This document shows positions 1 to 9,600 of a DNA stretch of 39,263 nt, piece after piece. Source of the DNA: Acidobacteriota bacterium (GTDB taxonomy: Bacteria > Acidobacteriota > Terriglobia > Bryobacterales > Bryobacteraceae); assembly GCA_016871155.1 (NCBI GenBank), contig VFZO01000025.1, positions 1 through 39,263 on the forward strand, given 5' to 3'. Made by a program: the position numbers and the translations under genes. The notes below the pieces were generated by a model. The model made no database searches. It saw only the letters and a program-made list of their open reading frames with translations, and had not been told where the DNA came from. The number at the start of each line of letters is the position of its first letter. Position 1 is the stretch's first letter.

Positions 1-77
1 CGGCGACGGGCGTTGTGAGAAACGGCTGAACAATTGTTGCCCTGAGAACAAATCGATGGTAAGCGCCTGAAGGCCGG

Positions 78-1448
78 TCATACGAGCGAACGGTGGCGCG
101 CGAGTTCCTTGGCGTATTCGGGTTTGGTGGCTACGTTCGAGAATTCGCGCGAATCCTTCTTGTGGTCGTACAGTTCTTCGGCCACTTCGTTGCCATACTT
201 CCAACGGATATACCGAAAGTTGGCGGTGCGAACGGCCCGGCCGTCCACGGCCGGTGTGGTCAGTTGCGTCCGTGCGGCTGGCTTATGAGCCTTGCCCGGG
301 TTGTCGAGCAGCGGCTGCAGCGTTTGGCCATGCAGATTCTCCGGCGGCTTCAGACCTGCCAGGCCGGCCAGCGTCGGGTAGATGTCGACAAGTTCGACGA
401 GCGAGGTGCAGACCTTGCCGCGTGTCCGCTGGTTCGGCGCCGAGATAATGAGCGGAACCTTCGCCGACTCCTCCATCAAGCTGCGTTTCTGCCAAAAGGT
501 ATGCTCGCCGAGATGCCAGCCGTGGTCGCTTTGGAAGACCACAACAGTGTTTTCGCGGAGGCCCAGGCGGTCGAGTGTTTTCAGAACGCGCCCGAGCTGA
601 TCGTCCATGAACGAGATGGCGGCATAGTAGGAACGGAGCGCCTCAAGCTGCTGATCCTCGTTCATCTTCATGTGGAAAGAAGTGTTGGGTAGCGTTTTCG
701 TGACGATTTTGGGAATGTCGTCCAGATCGTTCGCTGGGTTCTGCGTCAGCTTGATTCGGGCCAGGGGGTACTTGTCGAAATACTCACCCGGCGCGACGAA
801 AGGAACGTGGGGACGAACGAAGCCGAGGCCCAGGAAAAACGGATCGTTACGATATTTTTCCAGGTGGGCGATGGCGCGGTTGGCCGCATCGTAGTCGGCC
901 TGCTCGGTCGCGTCGGGCGTGCGCACGTATTGCATGGCGACGCCTTGGGCGATCTCCGGAGTCAGATTCCTGCCTTCGCCCTTGGAGTTGTGTTCCTTGC
1001 CTTGCGGACTGCCGTTGTGGGTCCAACTGGCGGCGTCCTGCCAGCGGTCTGTGCCGACGGTGCCCGGCACGCCCATGTGGTACATCTTGCCTTCGCGGAT
1101 CGCCTGGTAGCCGTTGTTCTTGAATAGCTGCGGCATCGTGACGTGGCCGGGTATGAAGTCGCGGAAGTCCGGGCCGTTGGTGATGACCTTGGTTGTGTCG
1201 GGCCGAAGTCCGGTGAGGAAACTGGCCCGCGAGGGAGCGCAGAGCGCGTACTGGCAGTAGGCGCGGTCGAAGCGCGTGCCGGCGCGAGCCAGCGAGTCGA
1301 CGTTCGGAGACTGCACGATGGGGTGACCATAGCAACCAAGCGCAGTGGACGTCAGGTCGTCGGAAACGACGAAAAGCACATTCAACGGCTTCTTCGAAGG
1401 AGCCGCGGCGGCGCCCAGCGCGGAGACCAGAAAATTTCGGCGGAACAT
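78..1448 (-). CDS. Sulfatase (iduronate-2-sulfatase-like), exported
   Basis: Predicted type I sulfatase that would remove sulfate esters from an organic substrate, probably a sulfated polysaccharide, outside the cytoplasm. With the start at 1448 it has 456 residues. It opens with a Tat-like signal (RRNFLVSALGAAAA), then the alkaline-phosphatase-fold metal site (DD at 30-31) and the sulfatase signature C-A-P-S-R, with Cys70 as the residue that would be converted to formylglycine. A distal D-H-G-x-x-x-G block (QSDHGWHLGEH) supplies further active-site residues. The reading frame can be extended six codons upstream, but only to a TTG at 1466; the ATG at 1448 places the twin-arginine directly after Met and is preferred. 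No maturase (formylglycine-generating enzyme) is seen nearby. The gene diverges from the esterase gene across only 37 bases. Family assignment is firm; the substrate is not knowable from this sequence. Confidence 0.93.
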   Translation of the reverse strand: MFRRNFLVSALGAAAAPSKKPLNVLFVVSDDLTSTALGCYGHPIVQSPNVDSLARAGTRFDRAYCQYALCAPSRASFLTGLRPDTTKVITNGPDFRDFIPGHVTMPQLFKNNGYQAIREGKMYHMGVPGTVGTDRWQDAASWTHNGSPQGKEHNSKGEGRNLTPEIAQGVAMQYVRTPDATEQADYDAANRAIAHLEKYRNDPFFLGLGFVRPHVPFVAPGEYFDKYPLARIKLTQNPANDLDDIPKIVTKTLPNTSFHMKMNEDQQLEALRSYYAAISFMDDQLGRVLKTLDRLGLRENTVVVFQSDHGWHLGEHTFWQKRSLMEESAKVPLIISAPNQRTRGKVCTSLVELVDIYPTLAGLAGLKPPENLHGQTLQPLLDNPGKAHKPAARTQLTTPAVDGRAVRTANFRYIRWKYGNEVAEELYDHKKDSREFSNVATKPEYAKELARHRSLV

Positions 1449-1485
1449 TGGACTACACGATATCAAAATCGATTAAGCTCTCTGC

Positions 1486-3030
1486 ATGCGGCTATTGTTG
1501 GTCTTGATCTGCGGGGCGCTCTGCGCGCAAGAGGACAGGCGGCTTTCGTTCCGCTCGATCGCGGACGGAACGATGCAGCCGTACCGGCTTTACAGACCGG
1601 CACGAGTACCGGATCCGGCGCCACTGGTGATCGCCCTGCACGGAACGGGCGGCGACGAAAATACACTGCTCGATTCGCACCCCTCGCTGCGAAGCGCGGC
1701 GGATCGCTTTGGCGTGATCGTAATGGCGCCGCTGGGGCGCGGCGTCACCGAGTACCGGGGCATTGGCGAGTTAGATGTACTGGAGGCGCTGCGGGACGTC
1801 CGGTCGCGCTATTCGATCGACGAGAGGCGTATCTATTTGACCGGCCATTCGATGGGTGGAACGGGCTCTGCGTACCTGGCGATGCGGCATCCGGACGTGT
1901 TCGCTGCCTACGCGCCGCTGGCGGCGGCTTACAGTTATCCGTGGATCGCGCGCAACGCGGCGGCGTTGCCTTCGTTGTGGATTGGCGGCGCGGAGGACGC
2001 GGAGTACTATCATCGCGGCGTGGCGCCGGGCGTGGAGCGGCTCCGTAAATTCGGCTCGCGCGTGGTAGTGGAAACGCTGCCCGGCGAAGGGCACGGCGGG
2101 CCGGTGAAATACTTCGAGCGAGTCTTCGAATTTCTAGTGGAAGTGAAGCGGGACCCGCATCCGCGCCGGTTCGTGTTTGAAGTGGACACGCCGTTGCATG
2201 GCTGCGCGTTCTGGATCTGCGTCGAAACGCTGACCGTGCCGGGGCGGATCGGCACGCTGCATGCGGAGGCGCCCGGCGGCAATCGCGTGGAGTTTCGCCC
2301 CGCGAATATAGCCGAGTTCACGTTTGTGCCGGATGAGACCTTCCTGGACGGGACCCGGCCGGTGAACGTGGCATTGCACGGCGTGGTGATTTGGAGCGCA
2401 CCGATTCCGCTGGACTCCCAGTTGCGTATCACGGCGGGATGGACCGCTGCGCTGGAGAAGCGGGTCCCGCGCCCGCTGACGTGGCGAACTCACCGCGTCG
2501 GCACGCTGCCGAAATCGATAGCGATGACGGATGGGCTGGGCGCCTGGATCGCAGAAGCGATGCGGCGAGGGACGGGCGCCGAGCTGGCGATGTACGGCGG
2601 ATGGGCATATCGCGGGCTGCCGCTACCGGCGGGGGATGTGGATATCGTCGACCTGATTCAATGCTCCCGGCCCTTCGATCAAAACCTGGTGACGGTCCGG
2701 TTGACGGGCCTGGAGATTCAACAGATTCTGGACGACAACGTGCCGCACCCGAAGAAGGACCAGCCGCTGCGGATCGATACGCCGGGTGCATCCAGACTGG
2801 TGCGGGCCGCGGGTTTCACGTACTCATTCGACGCGGCGAAGCCGGATGGACAGAAGATCACAGCCATCTCGCTGGATCCGGTCCGCACGTACACGGTGGC
2901 GTTGGAAGCGCAGACGGTGGAACGGGAGTCCATGCTGCTGGCCGGAAAGTTCCGCCGGTTGGACTACACGACGTCGGATACTTCGTTGACGATGGCGCTG
3001 TATGGGTACGCGATGCGAGGCGGGCTCTAA
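1486..3030 (+). CDS. Esterase fused to a 5'-nucleotidase C-terminal-like domain
   Basis: 514 residues with a short signal peptide (about 1-14, ending CAQ). Residues about 25-220 form an alpha/beta-hydrolase of the PHB-depolymerase/feruloyl-esterase type: oxyanion-hole motif HGTGG (52-56), nucleophile elbow GHSMGG (Ser122), an acidic candidate near 170-171 and a catalytic His in GEGHGG (His203). Residues about 340-500 resemble the C-terminal substrate-binding domain of UshA-type 5'-nucleotidases (AEAMRRGTGAELAMYGG, then a D-x-D-L segment, RPFDQNLVTVRLTG and a late YTVALE strand). The metallophosphatase domain that normally precedes that module is absent. The enzyme is probably an exported carboxyl-ester hydrolase; the C-terminal part may bind a ligand. 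Its 3' end overlaps the convergent oxidase gene by four bases. The hydrolase call is strong; the C-terminal assignment rests on motif resemblance. Confidence 0.82.
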   Translation: MRLLLVLICGALCAQEDRRLSFRSIADGTMQPYRLYRPARVPDPAPLVIALHGTGGDENTLLDSHPSLRSAADRFGVIVMAPLGRGVTEYRGIGELDVLEALRDVRSRYSIDERRIYLTGHSMGGTGSAYLAMRHPDVFAAYAPLAAAYSYPWIARNAAALPSLWIGGAEDAEYYHRGVAPGVERLRKFGSRVVVETLPGEGHGGPVKYFERVFEFLVEVKRDPHPRRFVFEVDTPLHGCAFWICVETLTVPGRIGTLHAEAPGGNRVEFRPANIAEFTFVPDETFLDGTRPVNVALHGVVIWSAPIPLDSQLRITAGWTAALEKRVPRPLTWRTHRVGTLPKSIAMTDGLGAWIAEAMRRGTGAELAMYGGWAYRGLPLPAGDVDIVDLIQCSRPFDQNLVTVRLTGLEIQQILDDNVPHPKKDQPLRIDTPGASRLVRAAGFTYSFDAAKPDGQKITAISLDPVRTYTVALEAQTVERESMLLAGKFRRLDYTTSDTSLTMALYGYAMRGGL

Positions 3031-4166
3031 TCGATGTGAGACCGTTTGATCTCGCTCAGCGCGCGGGTGCCGCACTGCTTCATCACAAGCTCCAGTTCGC
3101 CGCGCAGAATATCGATGGCCATTTCCACGCCGCGCTGGCCGTACGCGCCGAGACCCCATAAATAGGGCCTTCCGATGCAAACGGCCTTCGCGCCGAGCGC
3201 GAGTGCCTTGAAGATGTCGCCCCCTCGGCGGACGCCCCCGTCCATGAGCACCGCGATGCCGGGACCGGCCGCGCTGAGAACTTCGGAGAGGCAGTCGAGC
3301 GACGCCTTGCCGCTTTCCTCGGCCCGGCCGCCGTGGTTGGAGACAATAATGCCGTCGACGTTGCTCTGCCGCGCGAGAGTGGCATCCTCGCGGGTGACGA
3401 TGCCCTTGAGCACTATTTTCATCGGCGTCATCCCGCGCAGTCTCTGCAACGTGGCCCACGTAAACGCCGGCGCGAAAAGCGACTCCCCTTTCATCTCGAT
3501 GCCTTCAAACATCGGCTTCCGGATGAAATAATCCGCGGTGCCGATTGGGCCGGCGCCATGGCAGCCGGCGCAATCGCGCGTGTCCTTTTTCTTGAAGCGG
3601 AGCTCCGTCTCCGTCTTCCGGCCGGCGGGGATGTCGACGGTAACGACGAGAATCTTCGTACCGGCCTTTTCGGCGCGCCGGACCAACTTTTCCGTGATTG
3701 ACCAATTACTGGTCGGGTAGAGCTGGAACCAGACGGGCGCTCCAAACGCTTCGTTGACAGTTTCGAGTGAAGTGGTGGCCGCGGTCGAGAGGATCTGACA
3801 GGATTTCCGGGACGCCGCGGCCCTGGCCACGGCGAGTTCGCCCTCTTCATGAAACGCTTTGTTCGAGCCGGTGGGCGCGAGCAGCACGGGCGACGCGAAA
3901 CGCTGGCCGAAGAGTTCGACCTCCGTGGACACCTTCGTCACGTCAATGAGACGCCGCGGCCGCAGAGGGTAGCGGGCGAACGCTTCCCGATTGGCGTTGA
4001 GTGTCGCGTCGCCCTCCACGCCGGTGGCCAGGTAACCGAAGTGAGCGGGCGGCAGCTTGGCGCGCGCAGCTTCTTCCAGGTCGAAAACGTTGAGGGCGTC
4101 CTGCGCCAGGCCGGTGAGCGGACTGGCGGCCAGGAAACGGAGAAAGTTCCGGCGGTGAACGGTCAT
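3027..4166 (-). CDS. FMN-dependent alpha-hydroxy-acid oxidase/dehydrogenase with a CxxCH motif
   Basis: 379 residues of the lactate/glycolate oxidase TIM-barrel family, which oxidises a 2-hydroxy acid to a 2-oxo acid using FMN. Visible family residues: Tyr45 region (HFGYLATG), APTG at 97-100, Tyr150, Lys253 in VLKGI, the catalytic His278 in SNHGGR with Arg281, then DGGVRRGGDIFKALALGA and IGRP for FMN phosphate. The N-terminus has a twin-arginine type signal (HRRNFLRFLAASPLTGLA), so export after FMN insertion is likely. Unusually, the loop after strand 4 (the acceptor-facing loop in this family) carries C-A-G-C-H at 199-203, a heme-c attachment motif. It lies three bases downstream of the TPR gene and was probably co-transcribed with it. 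The exact substrate cannot be told. The enzyme call is firm; heme binding is inference. Confidence 0.92.
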   Translation of the reverse strand: MTVHRRNFLRFLAASPLTGLAQDALNVFDLEEAARAKLPPAHFGYLATGVEGDATLNANREAFARYPLRPRRLIDVTKVSTEVELFGQRFASPVLLAPTGSNKAFHEEGELAVARAAASRKSCQILSTAATTSLETVNEAFGAPVWFQLYPTSNWSITEKLVRRAEKAGTKILVVTVDIPAGRKTETELRFKKKDTRDCAGCHGAGPIGTADYFIRKPMFEGIEMKGESLFAPAFTWATLQRLRGMTPMKIVLKGIVTREDATLARQSNVDGIIVSNHGGRAEESGKASLDCLSEVLSAAGPGIAVLMDGGVRRGGDIFKALALGAKAVCIGRPYLWGLGAYGQRGVEMAIDILRGELELVMKQCGTRALSEIKRSHID

Positions 4167-4169
4167 GGG

Positions 4170-6653
4170 TCAGCGAAGAATGGCGAGCGCCTGCTCAATC
4201 TCGGGATCGGCCGGCTTGGATTGTTGCGCGATATGCAGGTGTTGAACGGCCTTCGCGGTGTCGCCGGAGCGGGCAAGAATCAGGCCCAGATTCTTGTGTA
4301 GATCCGCGCGCGCGCGGCAGTCCCCGCAAAGGGAGATCGCTTCATGCAACTGCTCAATGGCGCGCGGCCAATCGCGGGAGGCGGAAGCGGTGAGCGCGAA
4401 ATTGTTGAGCGTCTCTGCCTGATCGGTCACGCGCTTTCTTTGTTGCATGCCGGTGAACTTCTCGCGCAGCGACGGGTCGCCGGTGGCGCGTACGAGGTTG
4501 TAGAGCGCCTCGCTGTGCTCCGGATTCGCGGCGATCGCCTTCCTCCACGTCTCGATTGCCTGCGGTTTTTCTCCGGCCGCGTTTTGGTTCTGCCCAAGGA
4601 GATAGAGCGCGTCGGCGTTGGCGGGCTGCAGAGCGACCAGTTGCTCCAGATGCTTGCGCGCGGCGAGAGGCTGATTCGTTTGTTTTTCGGAGACGGCGAG
4701 GAGATAGAGAGCCTCCGCCGCGCGCGGATTGAGTTCGACGGCCCGCGTCAGAGAGGCGATAGCCTTCTGATACTCGCGAAGATCGTACTCCGCGCGGCCC
4801 TTGTTGTAGAGCACCTGCGGGTGATCCGGAGCCAACTCCAGAGCTTTCGTGAAAGACTGCAGCGCGCCCGGAATATCGAATACGTCGGCCTGCGCGATTC
4901 CGAGGTTCATGTAGGCGTCGGGGGCGCGCGGCATGCGCTGAACCACCTGCTGAAAGAGCGGAATCGCTCCCTTGGCGTTGCCGGCGCGCGTCTCCACCAT
5001 CGCCGCGAGGGTGATGGTTCGAGGGTCGTCGCCGTTAAGCGCCAGCGCCTTTTGCAGCGGCTCCCGGGCTTCCTTGAACTTGTTCTGGCTGGCCAGCGTA
5101 AGCGCCAGATTGACGAAGGCCTGCGCATACCGCGGATTGACGTCGATCGCGCGCTGGAAGTGCTGGGCCGCCTCGGCATGCATGCCCTTCTGGCCGAGGA
5201 GAACGCCAAGATTGGAGTGGGCCTCAGCAAAACCCGGATCGGAGGCAATGGCGGCGCGGAAGTGCGTCTCGGCCTCGGTTGGGGAGCCGCTCAGGACCAG
5301 GCCGAGTTGATTACGGGCAGGAGCAAAGGCCGGATCGAGCCGGACGGCGGCTTCGAGTTCGGCGCGTTCGCGGGGTTTGTCGTTCGCGCGGGCGAAGGCC
5401 AGGGCGAGGTTGTAACGTGTGATCGCGCTATTCGGATTTTTCTCGAGCGCCTGCTGGTAAAGAGCGATGGCCTTTTGCGTATCGCCGGCCTCCAGGGCCT
5501 GGTTGGCGAGCGCGGCGCTTGTGTCGGCGAGCTGATTCTCGGCGTTCTGCTGCTTGGCCACGCGCACCGCTTCCAACTCGCGGCTCGCTTCTTCGGCAAG
5601 ATTAAGGCTCTTCAAGACCTGCGCCAGTTGAAAACGCACATCGGCGCCGGCAGGGTTGAGCACTCGCGCGGCTTCCAACTGATGGCGCGCTTCTCGGAAC
5701 TTTCCGTTGCGCGCGAGCACGAAACCCAGTTGGTACGACGCATCGGCATGTTTCGGATCCGCGGCGACGGCGGCGCGCAGGGGCGCTTCGGCTTCTTCGA
5801 AACGCCCGAGGCCGCGCAGGGCGATGCCCTTTAAGTAGTTCGGCTCAAATCCGAACGGGGCGGCAAGCAACGGCAGCGATTCGTCGTAGTCGCGATTGGC
5901 CACCAGCGCCCGCGCGAAACTGAGGCGCGTTTCGTCGTTCGCGGGCTCCAATCGCAAGGCGGCCGCGAACGCATTTGCCGCATCGCGGTACAGCTTCTGA
6001 TTCGCGTATGCCGTTCCGAGATAATTATGCGCCGCCGGCAGTCGAGGCGCCAGCGCCACGGCCTTGCGCAGCGGTGCGATGGCATCGGCGGCGCGGCCTA
6101 GTTCGTTGTAGGCCGCGCCCATCGCGAGATAATGGCCGACCTCGTCCGGCTCCAATTTCAACGCCTGTCGCGACACCTCGATTGCGCGCGCGTACCTGCC
6201 ATCCAAAATCAATGCCCGTGCCAGGCCCCGCAGCGCTGTTTTGTTGGATGGCTCGGCGTCGAGCACGGTCTGGAATTCGCCGATCGCCGAGGCGGGGTCC
6301 TGTGTGTCAGTCAACAACGTGGCGAGAGCGCTGCGGGCGGAATGCAGCTTCGGATTCAAGGCGAGCGCCGATCGAAAGGCCGCCGCCGCTCGCGCCGGGT
6401 CGCCAGCATCCATGAATGCTAGTCCCAAGTTGAAGTGCGCTTCGACGGATCTTGCGTCCAGTGCGATCGCCCGTTGGAAGGCGGCGATCGCGCAGTCGTA
6501 CCGACGCGCCTGTGCGAAGTGCGCGCCCAGCGCGTTCAACACGGGCGGCGCGGGCTTCTGGCGCTCCAACTCCGCCGGCCCGCGGCAGACGGGCTGGGCG
6601 AAAACAAAACAGGCGGCCATCGGGAGGATGGCCGCCTGTCTCAAACTACACAT
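4170..6653 (-). CDS. Long tetratricopeptide-repeat protein, exported
   Basis: 827 residues built almost wholly of tandem 34-residue TPR units (about 20 or more) from residue ~40 to the C-terminus, recognisable by the repeated A-x-x-x-L-G-x-x-x-x-x-x-G-x-x-x-x-A pattern and P-x-x-x-x-A at helix ends. The first ~19 residues look like a signal peptide ending FAQ, so it probably acts in the periplasm as a protein-interaction scaffold; no catalytic domain is visible. The ATG at 6653 lies 12 bases after the stop of the upstream receptor gene. Oddly, codons 5-16 coincide with a perfect 13-bp hairpin followed by a U-rich run on the coding strand, a classical intrinsic terminator. So expression may depend on read-through, or the gene may be expressed from a site downstream of the hairpin. 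Function beyond scaffolding is unknown. Confidence 0.88.
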   Translation of the reverse strand: MCSLRQAAILPMAACFVFAQPVCRGPAELERQKPAPPVLNALGAHFAQARRYDCAIAAFQRAIALDARSVEAHFNLGLAFMDAGDPARAAAAFRSALALNPKLHSARSALATLLTDTQDPASAIGEFQTVLDAEPSNKTALRGLARALILDGRYARAIEVSRQALKLEPDEVGHYLAMGAAYNELGRAADAIAPLRKAVALAPRLPAAHNYLGTAYANQKLYRDAANAFAAALRLEPANDETRLSFARALVANRDYDESLPLLAAPFGFEPNYLKGIALRGLGRFEEAEAPLRAAVAADPKHADASYQLGFVLARNGKFREARHQLEAARVLNPAGADVRFQLAQVLKSLNLAEEASRELEAVRVAKQQNAENQLADTSAALANQALEAGDTQKAIALYQQALEKNPNSAITRYNLALAFARANDKPRERAELEAAVRLDPAFAPARNQLGLVLSGSPTEAETHFRAAIASDPGFAEAHSNLGVLLGQKGMHAEAAQHFQRAIDVNPRYAQAFVNLALTLASQNKFKEAREPLQKALALNGDDPRTITLAAMVETRAGNAKGAIPLFQQVVQRMPRAPDAYMNLGIAQADVFDIPGALQSFTKALELAPDHPQVLYNKGRAEYDLREYQKAIASLTRAVELNPRAAEALYLLAVSEKQTNQPLAARKHLEQLVALQPANADALYLLGQNQNAAGEKPQAIETWRKAIAANPEHSEALYNLVRATGDPSLREKFTGMQQRKRVTDQAETLNNFALTASASRDWPRAIEQLHEAISLCGDCRARADLHKNLGLILARSGDTAKAVQHLHIAQQSKPADPEIEQALAILR
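6601..6639 (-). terminator. Intrinsic terminator overlapping the TPR gene start
   Basis: Perfect inverted repeat, ACAGGCGGCCATC at 6609-6621 and its reverse complement at 6627-6639, with a five-base loop (6622-6626). Read on the minus strand the stem is followed by TTTGTTTT (6608-6601). A GC-rich stem plus U-tract on the same strand as, and just downstream of, the receptor gene stop (6666) fits a rho-independent terminator or attenuator. It lies inside the annotated signal-peptide codons of the TPR gene. Confidence 0.75.
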
Positions 6654-6665
6654 AAGGGCAGAGTA

Positions 6666-9600
6666 TCAGAACTTGATCTTCGCTCCCAATTGCAACTGCC
6701 TCGGCTGATTGGCGATGCCAGTGACAGTGCCAAACAACGCCGCGTTGGTGAGGTTGTTGTTCGGGACACCGTAGACCGGGTGGTTGAACATGTTAAAGCC
6801 CTCCACGCGAATTTCGATGCTCTTGCCTTCCCACGGCATCGGGAAGATCTTAAACAGCGAGAGATCGAAGTTCTCCCATCCATCCGAGCGCAGGCGATTG
6901 CGGCCGGAGTTGCCGAACGTGAACGGCGCGGGCGCCGCTACCTTCGTGCTATCAAACCAGCGCAGCGGAACCGGATTGTCGAGATTCGGATTGTCCAGGA
7001 AGTTCAGGCGGAGGTACGTGCCGGCGTTACCGGTGTTGGCAAGGTCGCCGCTGATCTGCAAGCTGTAGGGCTGGCCGGAACTCAAGCGAATGATGCCGTT
7101 GGCTTGCCAGTTGCCGAACGCATAGTCGGCCACCTTGTTGCCCATCGAGAAGCGCTTGCCTTTGCCGAACGGCAAATCATAGACGAAGTTCATGGTGAGC
7201 ACGTGCGTCATGTCGAAACCGGAGACGCTGCGATCGTTGTTGAACTTGTACGGATCCTGAATCGAGCAGCCTTCGACGCCGTACCAGCCGGAGCAGCCGA
7301 TGTCGATGGACTTCGAGTAGGTGTAGTTGACCATGTAGCCGACGCCGTTGCGAACCTTGCGGTCGAGCAAGAGTTGAAGGCCCTGATAGTTGCCGCGGCC
7401 CCACGAGCGATCGTAGTAGGTCGGCCGGATATAAGGGAACGGCCTGCGGTTGGTGGAGTCGCCCGGGCCGGGTGTGGTGGCGACGTTGTAGAAGCCGCCG
7501 ATGTCAAGACGGCGGGAGCCGGAGCCAACGTAGTTCGCGGTGAGCAGCGTCTGACTGTCAATCTGGTGCTGGACACCGAAGTTCCACTGCAGGGAGTAGG
7601 GGTTCTGCGCGTTCGGGTCCATGTACCACTGCACCTGGTTGAACGGCGTGGCCTGCGGCAGCGCGCCAGACGGGAACGGATTTTTTCCGGAGAAGGTGGG
7701 CACAGGTTGCGCGGCAGTGGGGTTATTCAAATTCTCCTGCAACTGTTCGCCGACGCTGGGCCACTGGGCCGAGTAGTTCTGCGAGGTCTGCACGACGGCG
7801 GCGTAGTTGTCGTAGAACATGCCGAACGAAGTACGAATCGCCGTGCGGTTGCTGAGGCGGTAGGCGATACCGAGACGCGGCTGCCAGTTGTCGTTGTATG
7901 GCCGGTAGATCGTCGCATTCTTCGCCAGTTCGACATTGGCCGGTAAGCGGCCGCCGGGCACGCAAGGCGCTTTTCGGAGTTCCTCGCAGGAGCCGGGCTG
8001 CTTCTGAATCAGATATACGCCGCGCTGCAAATCGTAGGCACCCGTAAAGATGTTCTCGTTGCCTTCCACGCCGAGCGGCGGAATCTTGGTGTAGTCGTAG
8101 CGGAAACCGATGTTGACGGTCAGCTTCTGATTGACCTTCCATTGATCCTGCACGAAGAAGGCGTAGTGATAGCCGCGGCGCACAGTGGTGGCGCGGTTGC
8201 GGAAGCCGGCTGCGTCCGGAACGTCGAGCAGGAACGAAGCCAACTGGCTACCGGTGGTTCCGGGCGTCTGAGGATTGGAGGTTTGCAGCGGGCGGTAAGT
8301 CGCGCTTGCGTTACGCGGCGAACCGTAGAAGTCGAGGTTGTTGAACTCGCCCCCAACCTTGAGCTGATGGGCGCTCACAACCTTGGAAAATGTCGACTTA
8401 TACTGCCACACATCGGAAGGCCGGTTGAACGAGCGGCTCTCCGAGCCGCCCACCCATCCGTCGATGTTCAGCGCGGGCATCAGCGTCTGGTTGTCGAGGA
8501 ACGCACAGCAGAACGTATCGCGGTAGCCCACGCGGGTAACGAAGTCGCCCGGAATGCTGCGGAAGCGGTTGCCGCTGTTATCGGTATTGACGAGCCGTCC
8601 AAACTGCACCTGCAAAATAGCAGAGGGGCCGAAGGTGTGATTCCAACTTGTGCCAATGTTGATTGCGTTGAACTCGCGGAAGCTGGCCAGGATCGGCCGG
8701 CCGCCGGAGGCGGTTTGGTCGAGCATCGAATGGCTCAGGCGGAAGAAGACGCTATCTTTCGGCGTGAGCACGCGATCGATACGGACGCTGTACTCTTCCT
8801 GATTTTGCGAAAACGCCGAAGGGTCGAGCGCATTGCGGTCGCCGGTTATTGGCGCGCCGCCGGCGGGGAAGGTTTGTTGCGCGTAGTACACGTTGCCGGC
8901 ATTGATACGGCTCGCCGGAATGCGGTTGCCGGCGAAGGGCGTGCGGACGAAGCCGGTACCGTTGGGATTCGCGACGGTCGAAAAGGGATCGAAGATCGCA
9001 CGCGCTTCGTCGCTAAGATCGCCGGTCAGGTTGGCGGCGGTCGGGACGCGGAACAATGCATTATTCGCGCGGCGGAATCGCCAGCCCTGATAGGCGCCAT
9101 GGAAGAACGTGTTGTTCTTGCCGTTGAGCAGTTTTGGAATCATCACCGGGCCGCCGGCGGCGACGCCGAACTGATTCTGGCGGAACGGAGTAACCGCGGG
9201 CAGGAAGGTGTTGCGCGCGTCAAACTCGGAGTTGCGCAGGTATTCCCACGCGGTGCCGTGCAGGGCATTCGTACCCGACGACGTGGCGACGTTGATGACG
9301 CCGCCCAGCGCGCCGCCAAACTCGGCCTGATCGTTGTGCGACTGCACCTTGAACTCCTCAATCGCGTCGACGATCGGATTCACCGCGGGAGTCGAAAGCA
9401 TCAAGCCTTGATTGGTAATGCCGTCCAGGGTCCAAAAGTTCGAGCGGTTCGTCTGGCCGTTGATCGATGGGAAGATGAACGCACCGATACCGGGATGCGC
9501 GAAGCCGGAGCCCGTGTTCTGCGAAACGCTGACCGGTGCAACGCCCGGCGTTAGCGACAGTAACTGCGTGAAGTTGCGGCCGTTGAGGGGCAGGTCCATC

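Noticed and set aside
1-77. Possible gene end at the left edge
   Set aside because: No convincing coding frame or regulatory signal could be seen in these 77 bases.
1449-1485. Divergent promoters between the sulfatase and esterase genes
   Set aside because: Only weak partial matches (e.g. TTGGAC with GATTAA) were found in the 37-base gap; not enough to call.
4344-5834. Long open frame (496 codons) opposite the TPR gene
   Set aside because: Exact antisense of a clear TPR repeat gene. GC-rich codon bias opens the opposite frame; the translation has no recognisable domain and is dominated by Arg/Gly/Leu.
6435-9554. Two long plus-strand open frames opposite the receptor gene
   Set aside because: They mirror the receptor codons, lack domains, signal peptides and ribosome sites, and run through its promoter-proximal half.
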